A stretch of DNA of 64,000 bases from Haliotis asinina (Eukaryota; Mollusca; Gastropoda; Lepetellida; Haliotidae), in contig NC_090283.1 of NCBI RefSeq assembly GCF_037392515.1, positions 16,129,001 through 16,193,000 on the forward strand. Reading direction: 5' to 3'. Shown piece by piece: positions 21,167-33,700 of the stretch; the first letter of the stretch is position 1; every line of letters begins with the position of its first letter. The position numbers and the translations under genes are program-made. Below the pieces are notes generated by a model that made no database searches, was not told where the DNA came from, and saw nothing but the letters and a program-made list of their open reading frames with translations.

Positions 21167-22594
21167 CTAACAATGTTCTTCATCTGGTGTTCCTGTGTCA
21201 GTGTGTATTCTTGGTGAACCTCGTTCCCAGCCTTTGTGTATTTTGGATACGTATTTATCTACACAGGGCAGAAGGAGTATCAGTTTCATAATGACAACGG
21301 AAATCGGAAATGCTAAACACAGGAAACTGATGATTGTGAAGGATTCTGGAAATCCTGTCTCTATCCAACGGGGAAGACCCATGATCGTCACGTGACCTGC
21401 TGAAATAAACAACATTGTGAACCCCAACGAGGACTGGATGAACCGCCACTCCCGCCAGTTCAAAGAATCGCTGACTGATGGCAACGTGGTGGTTGCTAGG
21501 AGACAGAGCAGGACGAAGGCCACGATACCGGCGAGACAAGCGGCCTCTCCCTTCCATATCATCACCGTCTTCATCGGAAGGTGAAGGTCGTTGGTATGAT
21601 TGGCGGGTATTGTAATGGCGGTTGAATGAAACCACGAGCTGAAGTTTGCCGGTGTAATCAGTACGACTGACATAAGAACATGTGGTATTATCAACATGAA
21701 ACAAAGAACGCCAAGCTGTTTCCTTGACTTCAACCAAGCATCCAGCCATCTAGGAAATGGTTTGTGTTTTGTTCCATACCTCATCTGCATGAAGGCGGCT
21801 AAACATCCGGGCATGTAGGTCAAAGCCATAACTGTAATGGCCGTCGCACTGACGGGCTTGTTGAGAACTTTCAAAAAAAGTTGATGATAAGTGTATGTGT
21901 GTCTTATAAAACACAGATACATAGCGTAAAGAAACCAAATACCGAATATAATACCAGTGAACATCACTGGTATCTTCCATTGAGGGAATAGACGCGAGGC
22001 GTACGCCTCGATTCTCTGTGACGACGTCAACCTGCCTAGGTCAACCGGTACAAAGCCCATCTCACGTGCAAGGTTACTAACTCTGTCTCGTGCACTGGCG
22101 TCATTGCTGGCAACGAATATTTTTCGACTTCCACCGGCAATGTCGTTTTCCATGATATAGGCTGAAGTGGTGTTGAAGGCCTTGACGACAGCTGCTGTTG
22201 GTAACAGAGACTGAAGGAGCTCGGCGTTAGATGTCTTGTGTGAAGGACTTTCTCTGTTTGACACGTCGATGACTATTGTGTCTGTAAACATGTCTGTCAG
22301 AGGTGACAGTGTTTCTTGGAAGTTCTCTGCATGAACAGCCACAAAGATCACCTCACACAGACTCACACATTCTGTAACCGTGGTGAGCTGAATGTCACGG
22401 AAACATTCGTCATATTCCGATAATTTCCGACAGGCTGGTTTCCTGCTACCGATGATGACGTCATAGCCAGATAGGACCAGTCGCTTAGCAAGAGCTCTCC
22501 CGAAGGTGCCAGTTCCGACGATGCCAATTCTCCTGGAGACTTGTGGTTCCATCCCCATCCTCTTGTCTTCGACTCTGTCGTTACCTGGGATACT
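21167..22594 (-). CDS. STEAP-family metalloreductase
   Basis: STEAP proteins pass electrons from cytosolic NADPH through FAD and a membrane haem to reduce Fe3+ or Cu2+, at the plasma and endosomal membranes. Numbering from the ATG at 22558 gives 463 residues, near the 450-490 usual for STEAP2-4. Residues 10-180 are the F420H2:NADP-oxidoreductase-like domain: dinucleotide motif GTGTFG (15-20), GSRKP (37-41) for the NADPH phosphate, VIDVSN and VKAFNT. From about 196 follow six hydrophobic segments of the ferric-reductase domain. The two expected haem histidines are His293 (LIIPHVL) and His389 (ISAGHVT); SRKQLG (278-283) and the terminal KIHKGWE are also family landmarks. A splice acceptor (TTTCCTTTTCCAG) sits at 22607-22595, so the exon begins at 22594 and a 5' untranslated exon is likely upstream; codons before 22558 would be untranslated or an alternative N-terminus. 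Everything recognisable is in one exon. Intact. STEAP2, 3 or 4 orthology is not decided. Confidence 0.95.
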   Translation of the reverse strand, partial: SIPGNDRVEDKRMGMEPQVSRRIGIVGTGTFGRALAKRLVLSGYDVIIGSRKPACRKLSEYDECFRDIQLTTVTECVSLCEVIFVAVHAENFQETLSPLTDMFTDTIVIDVSNRESPSHKTSNAELLQSLLPTAAVVKAFNTTSAYIMENDIAGGSRKIFVASNDASARDRVSNLAREMGFVPVDLGRLTSSQRIEAYASRLFPQWKIPVMFTGIIFGIWFLYAMYLCFIRHTYTYHQLFLKVLNKPVSATAITVMALTYMPGCLAAFMQMRYGTKHKPFPRWLDAWLKSRKQLGVLCFMLIIPHVLMSVVLITPANFSSWFHSTAITIPANHTNDLHLPMKTVMIWKGEAACLAGIVAFVLLCLLATTTLPSVSDSLNWREWRFIQSSLGFTMLFISAGHVTIMGLPRWIETGFPESFTIISFLCLAFPISVVIMKLILLLPCVDKYVSKIHKGWERGSPRIHTDTGTPDEEHC

Positions 22595-23931
22595 CTGGAA
22601 AAGGAAATTAAAGGTATCAGTTGTTTTTGTGGTTATGTAAACAAAGTACTTGTACACTTACTGCAAGTTTGATAATGCAGTTTTGAGGTTGTTTGTCTGG
22701 AAAGAATAGCAAAGTGTGTTCTATGATTAGAACGTTTTTTACGATCGTTGTAGAGTATAACTGATGCTGACATTTCAGTTACAATTGAGTGATTGATTTT
22801 TGTCGTGTTTTTGCAAAGTGAACATGGTTGAGAATGTAGCTGCCATTCATATTTATTGGTTTGAGCATTTCATTGTATAGTAGCTCTTTCAATTACTCAT
22901 CTGTGCACGACTGTTGTTGAAGATTGTGTTAATGTTTAGTAGTGATGTATGTGTGCTGGAGTGTATGTGACAGTTGTTTTCATTGTGTTGATGTGTCAAT
23001 TTGTTGAATACCTCCATGTGACGGCGATCGTAAGTGATAAGCAAAACAGTCAATGAGTAACACTATGAGCATAGTTTTGTTTGTGGTTTTGCTGGTTGGC
23101 ATTTAATGCCGAGCTTTGTATTCGGTTAGTACTCTGTAAGTAATCGAGTCTGGACCAGACAATCGAGAGATCAATGGAGTCGTTGTAAGCAATTGGGTAC
23201 ATGACATGCACCAGGCACTTCATCCAGCCAAAATGAATTCCGTCAGTCGCATCATACGTCAAGAATTCGTTGCTTGTCTTGTCTTGTCTTGAAGAACGAT
23301 AACCTGCATCTCCAGGAGACTTGACTGATCATATCCTTGTACAGTTACTGTACGTCGGTATCCTCGAATTCTTTTAAGCATTTTACACTTGTATGTACGT
23401 GGCATGATACAACTTCAAACAAACACACGGTAAGGTAAACATGATGGTGTAGGGTTATCTTCAGTTAACAGATGCTAAAGTATCTTTGCAAATCGGCTTG
23501 TCACAACACAGAGCTGTTTATCAAAACATGCTACAATTAGCAGTCTCGAGATATGAAGGAAAATCAGTTCCCTGGCGGCCAGCTGAAACATGGGGGGCAG
23601 CATCTGGTTCTAGATAGTGTACACACAAAAGTGGTTTGTTATCATCCTTACGCTGATCGTGGTTTACACTAACTGGTTGTGGTAACTGTACAACATTCTC
23701 TGCAAACTATGTTTAGAAATACGGTGTTGGTTGGAAGTCTATGTCCATATTGACGATGTGTTAATTATATACATAAACCGAATACACTGTGGCTAGCTAC
23801 TCCCACTGATGCTTAAAATTATGTTGCCTGATTATATTTCCTGATTACGTAAACGTGTCCATTAACCAGCCTGACTGTTGCATGTACCATGTCACAGATA
23901 CCATGTTTTCAGGGGGGTTTAGACCTGTGAA
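22595..23931. other. STEAP 5' intron/upstream region, no gene recognised
   Basis: The minus-strand intron upstream of the STEAP exon begins here; its upstream exon and promoter were not found. Apart from a SINE fragment (23125-23220) no feature is clear. A short TGTCTTGTCTTG run lies near 23275. Confidence 0.4.
23125..23220 (-). repeat. SINE-R, internal fragment
   Basis: CTGTAAGTAATCGAGTCTGG and ACCAGACAATCGAGAGATCA match the inverted consensus. Confidence 0.7.
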
Positions 23932-24182
23932 GGTCCCGGGGTAGAATAGGACTTCAGCAACCCATGACTATGTTTGTCGTAAGAGGCGACTAACAGGATC
24001 GGGTTTCAGGCTCGCTGACTTGGTTGGCACAATGTCATGTCATAGGTTCCCAGTTGCGCAGATCGATGCTCATGATGTTGATCTCTGGATTGTCTGGTCC
24101 AGACTCGATTATTTACAGACCGCCGCCATATAGCTGGAATATTGCTGAGTGTGGCGTAAACCTAAACTCACTCACTCACTCA
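23932..24182 (+). repeat. SINE-R, near full length
   Basis: Head GACCTGTGAAGGTCCCGGGG through GTAAGAGGCGACTAACAGGA, GATTGTCTGGTCCAGACTCG and CCGCCGCCATATAGCTGGAA to an ACTCACTCACTCA tail. Confidence 0.92.
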
Positions 24183-24439
24183 GGGAGTTTTATTGTATTT
24201 TAAAGATTAAAAAATCTTTCAAGGTGTTGTTATGTTAATCATATTGAAAGGAATTGGCATTAATTTAGGAATAATGAGTTGCTATTGACGCATTACTTAA
24301 AGGAGCCTTTGCCTGTGAGGATTTATGCCTGTCGTGATATCCAAATACATTTGTATTTAAACACACGCAAATAAAAGTCAACTCTTCATTGAGTTGTCCA
24401 CGAACGCAATGATCATTGGTCCTATTCTATTAAGTTACT

Positions 24440-24532
24440 TATGGAGCCCGTTCCAGGTGCCCCCCGCTGTGATGTTGCTGTAATGTTGCTATAATATTGC
24501 TAGAAGCGGCGTAAAACTAAACCCAAACACCC
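24440..24532 (+). repeat. SINE-T, 3' part
   Basis: GGTGCCCCCCGCTGTGATGT, a duplicated TGTTGCTGTAAT/TGTTGCTATAAT, then AAGCGGCGTAAAACTAAACC. Confidence 0.75.
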
Positions 24533-26462
24533 ACAAGTTGCCGTCAGCAGTACACACGATGGAACTGAAAACTTACCTGTGCACGTGAAGTCATCTCCAT
24601 TACATAACAAGTTCCTCGTGCAGCACGTGATATTAGATGCAGCGCCTTTCGCTCGAGCAAAACGTGTCACTTCGACTCCAAGTGCAGTACGCGTCCAATT
24701 CACCGCGCCCTGCTCGTGCAACAAAACGTGTATGTGTCTTCGCGCGTGTGACGGTTTTAACTGCAACCAGCTGAGTCAACACCAGCCCCCTGGTTCAGAT
24801 GTCTTATCTCTTTTTTCTGCTTATCTGATACAGGATGGGAAGCTGGAAATACAACATGCGACCACTATTAAGAAAGGCCATCATTGTGAGGTTTGCGTGG
24901 CAGGAACTCTCAATCATCTCTGAACACAGAGGCCTCGTTTCTGATAAGCAGCACATTCTTGTCAGATAAAGATGGCAGTAAATGAAATTGTGCTTTGCTT
25001 CACTGGTACCTTGTTGCAGTCTGCAAATCAACATTTGCAGGCGGTTACAAACATGAATAATAGTATGTGTCAACCATTTCTCCTTGATCCTGGTGCGGGG
25101 ATCTAAATGCTGAATTTGCAATGACCGTACTTAGTTCGCCCTGTCCTGAATTTCATCTCGCAGTCCCTGAAAGACAATATTTTCCCGTCCACCCATCTTT
25201 TCTTTACCTCAAACGCCCCAAAGTAAAGAAATCTTGATCTCCCCTGCATCTGGATCTCCGAGATCACAAGGGGATCCTTTTCAACTTGAACATAGTGGGT
25301 TTTTTTGTCTCCATCAAAATAGTATATTTTCAGAGACGTTAAGTTGTTCGTTCGATCCCATACGTATCCCTTTATGGTGAAACAATTGTACTAAAAACAC
25401 GCTTGCTCATCCTGCGTGTTGAAAGGTCAAGGTGCACGTGCCGATTTCTCAAGACAATGTCTCACGTACATCTCGCTGTTAAAAAGTAACAGGTCAAGGT
25501 TCTGAAAATTTATTGTTATTGTTAGAAATGTTTACTATATAGATATGTGTGTGCATGTCATGTTGGCAATGTTTTAACGTGCTTATTCCAATGATGTGTC
25601 AGCTTCAAATCATGCTCCAACCTGTGTTGTTTCGTTGTCTTCAATTAACTGAATTTTAATCAGTTGAAATCAGTGCATCAACCAGGGGTCGATACATTAA
25701 CACGTTCGTACGAACGCGCACACTCACAGAGGGTATATTAAATGTCCCACATAACAAAAAGTACGAAAGTATTTGCTTTGCTTTACTGTTTGTGAGTTTT
25801 TGGGTTGTTTTGTTTTTTTGTTTGTGTTTGTTGTTTTGTTTTTTTGTTTTGTTTTGTTTTTGTTTGTTGTTTTTTGTTTTGTTTTTTTTGGGGGGGGCTT
25901 GTTTATTTGAACTATTAATTATTACCTCAGAAACTTGTGCAAGATTCTATTACCCACGTGAGGGGTCCAACAACGACTGCCGACACCCGCGCGGCGAGTG
26001 AAAGCTTTAAGGAAAAGGCTACTCAACCTGATATGGATTTGAGAAGTTATTAGTAGCATGTTCGAGACATTTGAAAACAAAGTGTAGGCGAAATTTCAAA
26101 AGATTTTGAACGCTAGTATTTTGCCGTTTCTGTTGTGTGGCTCCCTGCATGCATCTCTATCTCTTTTCCATCGCTATACATGCGTGCTGTCTGTGTGAAA
26201 CCCCCTGACAAACCCCTATGTCCTTGGAAATGCATTTAGGCACACTATAAAATAGTATGACGTGGGCACTCAGATTACACCCTCTATATCTTAACCGACC
26301 AGTGATATCGGAGTAGGAATTGTCCATCGGCAACCCATGCTCCTAACGAGGTGATCAGCTAGCTGGTCTGTCTTTTTTCTTGTTTTACGCCACCTATTCA
26401 AAGATTGGATACTCTGAACAGTTGCTATAGCCAGGCTTTCTATATCGAGCTTCAGGCAACGG
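24533..26462. other. Intergenic, no gene recognised
   Basis: Overlapping short frames on both strands around 24500-25120 show no recognisable domain. A T/G-rich low-complexity run (TTTTGTTTGTTTTT-like) occupies about 25795-25905 and explains the frame there. Confidence 0.45.
25795..25905. repeat. T/G-rich low-complexity run
   Basis: Repeated TTTTGTTT and TTTTTTGTTTTG motifs ending in a run of G at about 25890. Confidence 0.9.
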
Positions 26463-26690
26463 TGTGAGTGAGTGGGTTTAGGTATACTCCACACTCAGTA
26501 TTATTGTCCAGGTATGGCTGCGGTAAATAATCAAGTCTGGGCCACATAATCCAGTGATCAATAGCATGGACATCGATCTACGCCATTGGGATACGAGGAC
26601 GTGGGTTAACCAAGTCAGTGAGCCCGACTACCCAATCCCGTTAACAAGCATGGGTTGTTGAGCAATTCTAACCCGGATCTTCACGGGTTC
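26463..26690 (-). repeat. SINE-R, near full length with internal shortening
   Basis: Starts GTGAGTGAGTGGGTTTAGG, contains ACCAAGTCAGTGAGCCCGAC, skips the AGAGGCGAC segment and ends in GGATCTTCACGGGTTC. Confidence 0.85.
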
Positions 26691-26753
26691 AGGTGGTCTG
26701 ACTCAGTTGATACATGTACATCGCATCACATTTGCGTAGGCCAAATCAATGCA
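26690..26753 (+). repeat. SINE-R fragment abutting the previous copy head to head
   Basis: AGGTGGTCTGACTCAGTTGA followed by ACATCGCATCACATTTGCGT matches the plus-sense consensus, directly adjoining the minus-sense copy. Confidence 0.6.
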
Positions 26754-27188
26754 AAATTCATGGGTAATTACACAAAGGGTGAACTTGTCCATCTCACTGT
26801 GTAGAATGCATGAAAATAGCTTGACACATGAGGAGATTATTTCTAGCATGAAACATCCTTACGCCATTAGTACATATACTAATTGAAACAAGTAACGGAA
26901 AACATGAACGTTCAAGTGTTCTCAAGTGATTATTTACATCCCACTAACACCTCGTTGCCACGGGCAACCATTCATGAACGTGTCCTGTTAATTATCGATA
27001 TCAGGACACTTGAAAATCTTCAATAAGCTGTATCGTGACGTCATCAAGATATTGAAACAATTGTTTTATTTTCACATTGCCAAATATATCTGTACAAACT
27101 GAACTGAAAACATCTTGAATCAGTCAACGACCATGACTTTCTAACAAACTGAAAAGTCAAGACGATTTATTCGTTTATTCAGTGCTAT

Positions 27189-29083
27189 TTAGAATACGAT
27201 TTCAAAGGATGTCCCGTCTGGTTTTTCACATTTGGTGACAACACTTTTGGAATCTGTCTTCTGGTTGGCGTGGTCGGCATCGTCGACAGGGACATCAGCT
27301 TGTTTTCGTTCTGGCTTCTTAGCTGGAGGTGGTTGGACTTTGTCAGATATTTCCTTGTTGATTACCTCAGAGGCGCGCTTGTAAACCCTCACAAGCATTG
27401 CTTCTATGGCCTGTTCTCGCCATGATGAGCTGCTCGTCCACCTTGGCGTTGAAAAGGGTTGTCGCTAAAGTGACCTGACGAAAGAAATTACCATTTGGCT
27501 TTCTAAAACATACATGTTTTATTGGCACACCAAAAACACTTTCAGTTTGCGGAGTTAGCTGAATGGTTTCGGGTTTGTCTACTACGAGAAAAAAAACCGA
27601 TTAATGACCATCCCAGTTTTCAATATCAAAAACTTAAAATTCATATTATGATCTACTTAACACTTCAGAACTGGATTTGGGGATGATTCTTAACTTTTTT
27701 TGTCAAGTACAAGAGTTTCATGAACTAAATAGTCATGAAACCTAATGAATTATACCTTTCCGGAATGGCCAGTAAATCTTCCATGTAGACCTGTCTCCTC
27801 GCACATTGTCTTGAACAGTTTCTGCAATGTGTGTATCCCAACTTTCTGTTGTGAATATCGCAGTTTTCCGTCCTTAGCTGCCAGAGGTCGCCTGTAGAAG
27901 GGACCGTCGGCCGGTATCGCTGCCAAGTAGGTCTTGAGCAGTCCCACAAAACATCGTGGGTTGTCAGGTTGGGCGTATTGCTTGATATCCCTGCAACAAA
28001 CACTTGATATATTCACTCCTGGCGACTATAATCGTATTAACATACTTCAATTCAAACTTCGAATGTGATTTATACATTTACTGTCGAAACGAAAATGTTG
28101 TTTTCACTTATCAAATATTTTCTAATGAGTTTTTCACAACTACCTTTTGTCGTCTAAACACCTTTTGGTCTAAATATGCCCAGTTCTAGGGTTTATACAT
28201 CGGAATACTTTTGAAGGTTCGAAATAATAACTAACAGACATATTTAAGACAGAACATGTGTTCCCGTCTTAGTACACATGTAAGGTAAATACTCACTTGA
28301 ACTGAATCTTTCCGCATTGCTTCAGCCCGCCCTGATTATTTTTGATGACACGCTCAATGAATCGCACGTATTCTCCAACGGAATACCGGCCAAACTCAAA
28401 CTGACTCACTTCCAGATTGGCATGTTCATTGGCCGCCCTTAATCTAAAAACTTTGCAGTTGTAGAAGTTAAACTGCATGTAGCAAACCACTAGAAGTCTC
28501 AGAAGAAAATGTGCCCTTGGCCCACAACATCTCTTCCTCTAAAGGCGTGACAGGTTCTGCTTTGCGTGAAGACAATCCAATACCCTTTTGGTTGATTTGT
28601 TTCATCACACTATCAAGAAAGTTACAGAATTCGTGGTTAACCATGAAGTTTAGATCTGGTCTCTTGCACACGTCACGCAAGTAGCGCCATATACCGATAC
28701 AAATATTTTTGACCGACAGTGCGGGATACACGGTTCCATCTTGTCGTTTAATTTCACAAATCAATCGACACATCCAGAAGTCGAGGGCGTCTGCGGGAAT
28801 TTCTGCAGAGAGAAATTATACATACCGCTCACTTGCAGCTGTCCCTTGTAGAGCTATTCGTGTGTTTCTGTTCTTCGCCCACGAGTCGTATATGTCGACA
28901 CACCATTTAGTATTCCGCTGTGTATTTTTTAGGAATCCGATTTTGATGCAAAGTTTCAATAAATTCACCGGTCACTGGTTCACCAAAGCGTCGTCGCTCT
29001 TGACTAGATGTAAGTTTGAAGTCTTCTCTATCCTCAAAGTCAATTTGAGACAACAACTCGTCTCCATCCTTATCGAACTCCAT
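27189..29083 (-). pseudogene. Crypton-type tyrosine recombinase gene (DUF3504/KIAA1958-like), broken
   Basis: Three exons on the minus strand: 29083-28297, 27990-27756 and 27474-27189, joined by introns of 306 and 281 bp with GTGAGT and GTATAA donors and TTGCAG and GTCAG acceptors that keep phase. The product resembles the Crypton-derived DUF3504 family (KIAA1958, QRICH1, ZMYM2): an N-terminal block (TQRNTKWCVDIYDSWAKNRN), IPADALDFWMCRLICEI, NICIGIWRYLRD, the first catalytic Arg context (FRLRAANEHANL), FVGLLKTYLAAIP, the HxxK-like GHSGKVT, DEQLIMARTGHRSN and the nucleophile context VRVYKRAS, then a polar Lys-rich tail. Four breaks are visible: a one-base shift near 28930, a stop at 28818-28816, a one-base shift near 28483 and one near 27403. 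Such proteins were DNA recombinases in transposons; some became host genes. The retained introns argue against a processed copy. Confidence 0.8.
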
Positions 29084-29607
29084 GGCTCAATAAAGGGCTA
29101 AAGTATAACACGTGTTTTGCTTTTATACCTGAATATTGCACGTGCAGGGACGCCATGCTCGTGCATTTTGGATGAGCCAATCACATGTCTTGCGAAAACT
29201 TTCGTAGTACTACAGATTTCATTCACTAAAGCTGGAGGGGCCCAAATAAGGTTGTGGAAATTCACAATGTTTTGAGAATTATTAAAGATATATATTGTTT
29301 TTCACTCAGTATTAATGAGATGTAAGTCACTTATTACAACAGTTTCCTCGCTGCATCGGCAGGTATCAGGACGGTTTTGTCCGTGGGGCCCATCCGAGGC
29401 GAAAACTCCGAATCAATGGTAATAACTGTTACTTATTCCCAGATTTTCAAAAAGAATGACAAGAAAGCAAGAACAGAATATAAGAACACCTGCTCTTACA
29501 TGTATGTGTTCCTTTTATTTACGTGAGTACCCCTCTCCTGAAAAATAAGTGTATGCAATATAACACTTTTAGTCTCGGAGGGATTCACTAAAGACTCCAG
29601 TGAGGCA
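29084..29607. other. Upstream of the Crypton relic, nothing recognised
   Basis: No gene, TIR or repeat identified. Confidence 0.4.
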
Positions 29608-29694
29608 TGCTCAGTAGCTGAAGTGTTCGCTCGTCAACCCGCAGAACCGGGTACATTCCACACATGGGTACAGTGCGTGAAGCCCATGTCTGGT
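29608..29694 (+). repeat. SINE-T head fused to a SINE-R
   Basis: CTCAGTAGCTGAAGTGTTCG, then CACATGGGTACAGTGCGTGA and CCCATGTCTGGT, is the 5' half of SINE-T. It stops where the SINE-R at 29695 begins. Confidence 0.75.
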
Positions 29695-29963
29695 ACCCAT
29701 GAAGGTCCCGGGGTAGAATAGGCCTTCAGCAACCCAGGCTTGCCATAAAAGGCGACTGTGCTTGTCGTAAGAGGCGAGTAACGGGATCGGTTGGTCAGGC
29801 TTGCTGACTTGGTTGGCACAATGTCATCGGTTCCCAATTCCGCAGATCGATGCTCATGATGTTGATCACAGGATTGTCTGGTCCAGACTCGATTATTTAC
29901 AGACCGCCGCCATATCACTGGAATATTGCTGAGTGCGGGGTAAAACTAAACTCACTCACTCAT
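29695..29963 (+). repeat. SINE-R, full length
   Basis: Runs from ACCCATGAAGGTCCCGGGG to AAACTAAACTCACTCACTCA with all internal landmarks. One of the best-preserved copies. Confidence 0.95.
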
Positions 29964-30274
29964 TCTCAATTGTTAGAAACCCCATTTGTCAAACGACACA
30001 ATCATATTTACGTATGACCAGAGTACGCCAATGTCCGGTTTTGCCTACAAATTTGATTATCATGATTGAGTTTCTGATCTCTGTATCGGTTGCATCCGTT
30101 TTGTTTTTCTTGCAAAATTTCAGAGCTGTTTTTTTTTTCTGTAGATATAGTGTATAGGACATTCTAGAAAAAGATCAATATCAACGAAATTGTTAGTCAT
30201 TATAGCTACTTCACCATGCATTGCATTATTTTCATTAAATGCAATAAAAGTTCATTATATTGTTGACATAATTC

Positions 30275-30475
30275 CTGTAATTTGCATTATACTATTAAAA
30301 ATAATACGTATCTAAGCAGATTAAACATTTCCAAAAGAATGGAACAGATTAAAATTGTTACATTTTCTCTAAATTTCTCTTCATAATCTAGCTATTTCCT
30401 CCATAGTTTTATCGTTTACATCTCATCAGTCTTGTAAATCCAATCCCCTTTTTTATGATATATAAGCGTTATATA
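30275..30475 (+). repeat. Dispersed repeat shared with 57685-57930, copy 1
   Basis: TATACTATTAAAAA, AACATTTCCAAAAGAATGGA, CTCTAAATTTCTCTTCAT and TGTAAATCCAATCCCC occur in the same order at 57685-57930. Family unknown; no coding capacity. Confidence 0.65.
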
Positions 30476-30713
30476 TAATAAATTTACAGGATTGGTCACG
30501 GATGCTGTAGTGAATAATACAGGGAAGAAAGCAATACAACACCGGTTGTGAATGCGTCACTACAGTTGAAATATTACGACAGTTGACATTTCAGTATCCC
30601 TTTAAAAATAAACATTTATTAAAAGAACATCTTCCTAAAGATACATGTGTGTTTATCTTGTAGGCTTTAGCTGAGAAATTAATGGCACTGCTGTGAAACG
30701 GATTTTTTGCAGC

Positions 30714-33700
30714 ATGGGCGATCCGAATGTGGTTGAAATAAACCAATCAAATCCGTCTTCAGAGCACGTGATCGTCGCTATAAACAAACTATGTAATGGC
30801 GGCCCGATAACACGAGATTCTTACATTCGTTCAGGTACAAAATATATTGTTCTTTTTATGAAAATGTGTAATGGTACCCTCACGGGTAGTTGATTACTAG
30901 ATTATCAAAGTGTGATCTTGCAAATAAAGCGCGTCGATAATGCATGTCGTGATAAATTGATAACTTGGGCAAAATTATTTCAAGTGTTCTGTATAAATTG
31001 ACTCTTGAGTATTTTCTGCGAAAGACGTCCGCCTGTACCTCACCTTAAGTTTCATACTAGTTAAATGATATCCCAAGAATATGTATTCCTCATCATCTGC
31101 TAAAGATGAGTTTCAGCATGTTGTTTCAGATGCATGTGAACAATACTGAAACGCATACTCAACTTCTAAAAATGCCACTCAAAGAAATTTCCCCCCATCG
31201 TTACAATTTAGGGGGAATAGCCGGGATATATGATCATTAGACATATGTCGTCTTTTGTCCGAAACCTTAATATTTTGAATCGGATGGTAACACTGTTAAG
31301 AACAGTTCTGTACTTATGTACTGTTCTGAGTACCAAATGAAATTTGGTACACATTTCAGTCTGCTAGCTAGTGCTAAATATTTCATAATGTCCTTTAGCT
31401 CAGTACTGTTACAAGATGTTTTGATTTACACAGTGCAAGAGGTGTCAAACATGGAGGAGGAAGAGGCACCTGTGTCTTCCCCGAGTCCAGGATCTGGGAA
31501 AAGGAAAAGTGTTGAATTCTTGGACAATGTGGAAGAAAGGGATACTGACACTGACAATGGAGCAGGTGGGAGGCAAGAAGTTGACAACAGGGTAGAGGAT
31601 GGACCAGATAATGACTTTGCTTCAGATAGTGAGAGTGAAGTGGATATCGGTGTCAAGCCAACTGAAGACACTTCGTCAGAAGGTATAGTAAACAATCAAA
31701 CAATATTGTGGATATTAACTAATAAAACAACACTAGTAAGAACTGCATTCAATGTCGACTGATTAATAATGTAGGTTCATATTATTAACTAATAATAACT
31801 TTATTAATTATAAATGTATTAAATTTTTAAACATTAAACCCATTTGTTTATGTTGTGTGAGGGTCATCATGGAATCTCTGATGTCATAAGCATTGTGATG
31901 TCATACCTTTGTGATGTGATGGTGAACACCAAAGCAGGTGTTGACTGTGATGTCATACATTGTTGGTCACATGACCCTCATTGTGATGTCACTGACAGAG
32001 TGGGTGACAGAGTGGTGGTTGTGTGTAGCACACACACAGAGAAACATGATGAGTAAATTTAGTGAAAAATGAAATTTCAGCAACAAATACAGTATCCACC
32101 ATGGTTTTACTTTGGTAAGAAAGTAAGACATTGAAGTTTAGCTGTTGATGTGCTAAATATTTTAATGTTTATGCCTATTTCCAAGTGTACAGGGTTTATC
32201 TCATGCAACTTTGATACATTATTTATCACATTTTAACAGCTGTAAAAGCAAGTAGTTTGTTCAAATATTTGTACAGGCTGGTTGTTAAAACGTAGCAACA
32301 TACTGTCTGAAGTAGTGTGTCAGCGTCATTCGTATTTTCCATCAATATGAGGTCATTAATTTCTTATTGTAGTCAAGGAAAATGATGACTATTTGTGATA
32401 CTGCTTTGATAAATGGGTATTTTCTGTCTTTGTCATGCAATGGATGTCATACATAAATGATTTTGGGTTATTATCACTTTCACTAAAACCAATGTAATTT
32501 TTAAATAATTTCAAAACCATGATGGCATTGACATTTCCATTTTTTTTCAACATTTAAGAATTACAGAAAAGAGAACATTTACAAAAATTACATCAAGTAA
32601 ACTTTGTGCACTGTTATCATCCCAGATGTCAGAAGTATGATATCTTTTAACCCCTCAAAACCCTTTGTGTGGAATAATATTTTCGCAGTATTTTTTGGTT
32701 GTCCATGTGTTGCCCTTGTTATGGAATTACCTATAACTGAAAACAGATTCTTCTGAAACTCACAAGATATTAGTTGGGGATGGTGGGTAGACTAGAAATC
32801 TGAAATTTAGTGAAAATCATGTGTTTCTTCAGTTAACTAACATGTTAACTGATGTACCACTTTAAAAGCAAATGTTAACACAAAAGATTAATCTATAAGA
32901 CACCGGGGTATACAAATCCAGATAAGATTTAGCTCATGTGGGTACTATACCCACTGTGTTTCTTTGAGTGGGTATTATGAATGCTGAGTGCATATTTCAT
33001 GTTCCCTTACTCACTCCTTTCAAATATGTGGGTATTTCAGGGATTTTACACAGCTAAGTATATGCCATTAAGTTTACTATGCGGGTATGTACTGTATTAT
33101 GTCATACCCAATCAGAACCAACTTTGAAATAATGGAAATGATTTCATTAAAAATCACTCATCTAGTACTGACAGTTCACCATTAGTCTTATACTAACAGT
33201 ACGACTTAAAATAAACTGATGACTTTTTCATTACGCAGCGATTCTTGTAGATTTATCCCGCATGCATATGTTTTAAACTTTTTAGCATGTCTAATATTTG
33301 AAATGTGTAATTGTTACACAACAGTTATTTCTTCAATGCGTATTTGGGAATTTTCTGTGCATATTTTACATGGATATGCACTTTATCTGGTCCTCTGATC
33401 CTTATTTTCAGCCTCTTCTGCTGCACTGGACATGCCCGGTCATGGGCGATCCCATCCAAAAATTGCACGTGGCTTCCGACCAGAACTCCTTGATGATGAT
33501 GGAATAACAGAAAGTAGGACATCGAAACGTTCCGTGACCTTCACTCCTAAACCACCAAGTGATATGTAGGTCGCTTATATCTGAATATGCAAATTGTCTA
33601 TGTTCTATTTTTTTTTTATTAATTCTCCAGTGGTCAGTCAGTTTAACTCTAAGTAAACTTAGCCCCAGTGTCATTCGTTACACTCCTGCACTGCGTCTAA

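Noticed and set aside
21255-21980. Long frames overlapping the STEAP exon in other frames
   Set aside because: Shadows of the real minus-strand STEAP coding frame.
28795-28825. A 23-nt GTATGT...CTGCAG segment that would remove the stop in the Crypton-type gene
   Set aside because: Far below the minimum for a spliceosomal intron; treated as a true in-frame stop.
28709-29101. 130-codon plus-strand frame
   Set aside because: Antisense shadow of the first exon of the Crypton-type relic, whose minus-strand motifs are recognisable.
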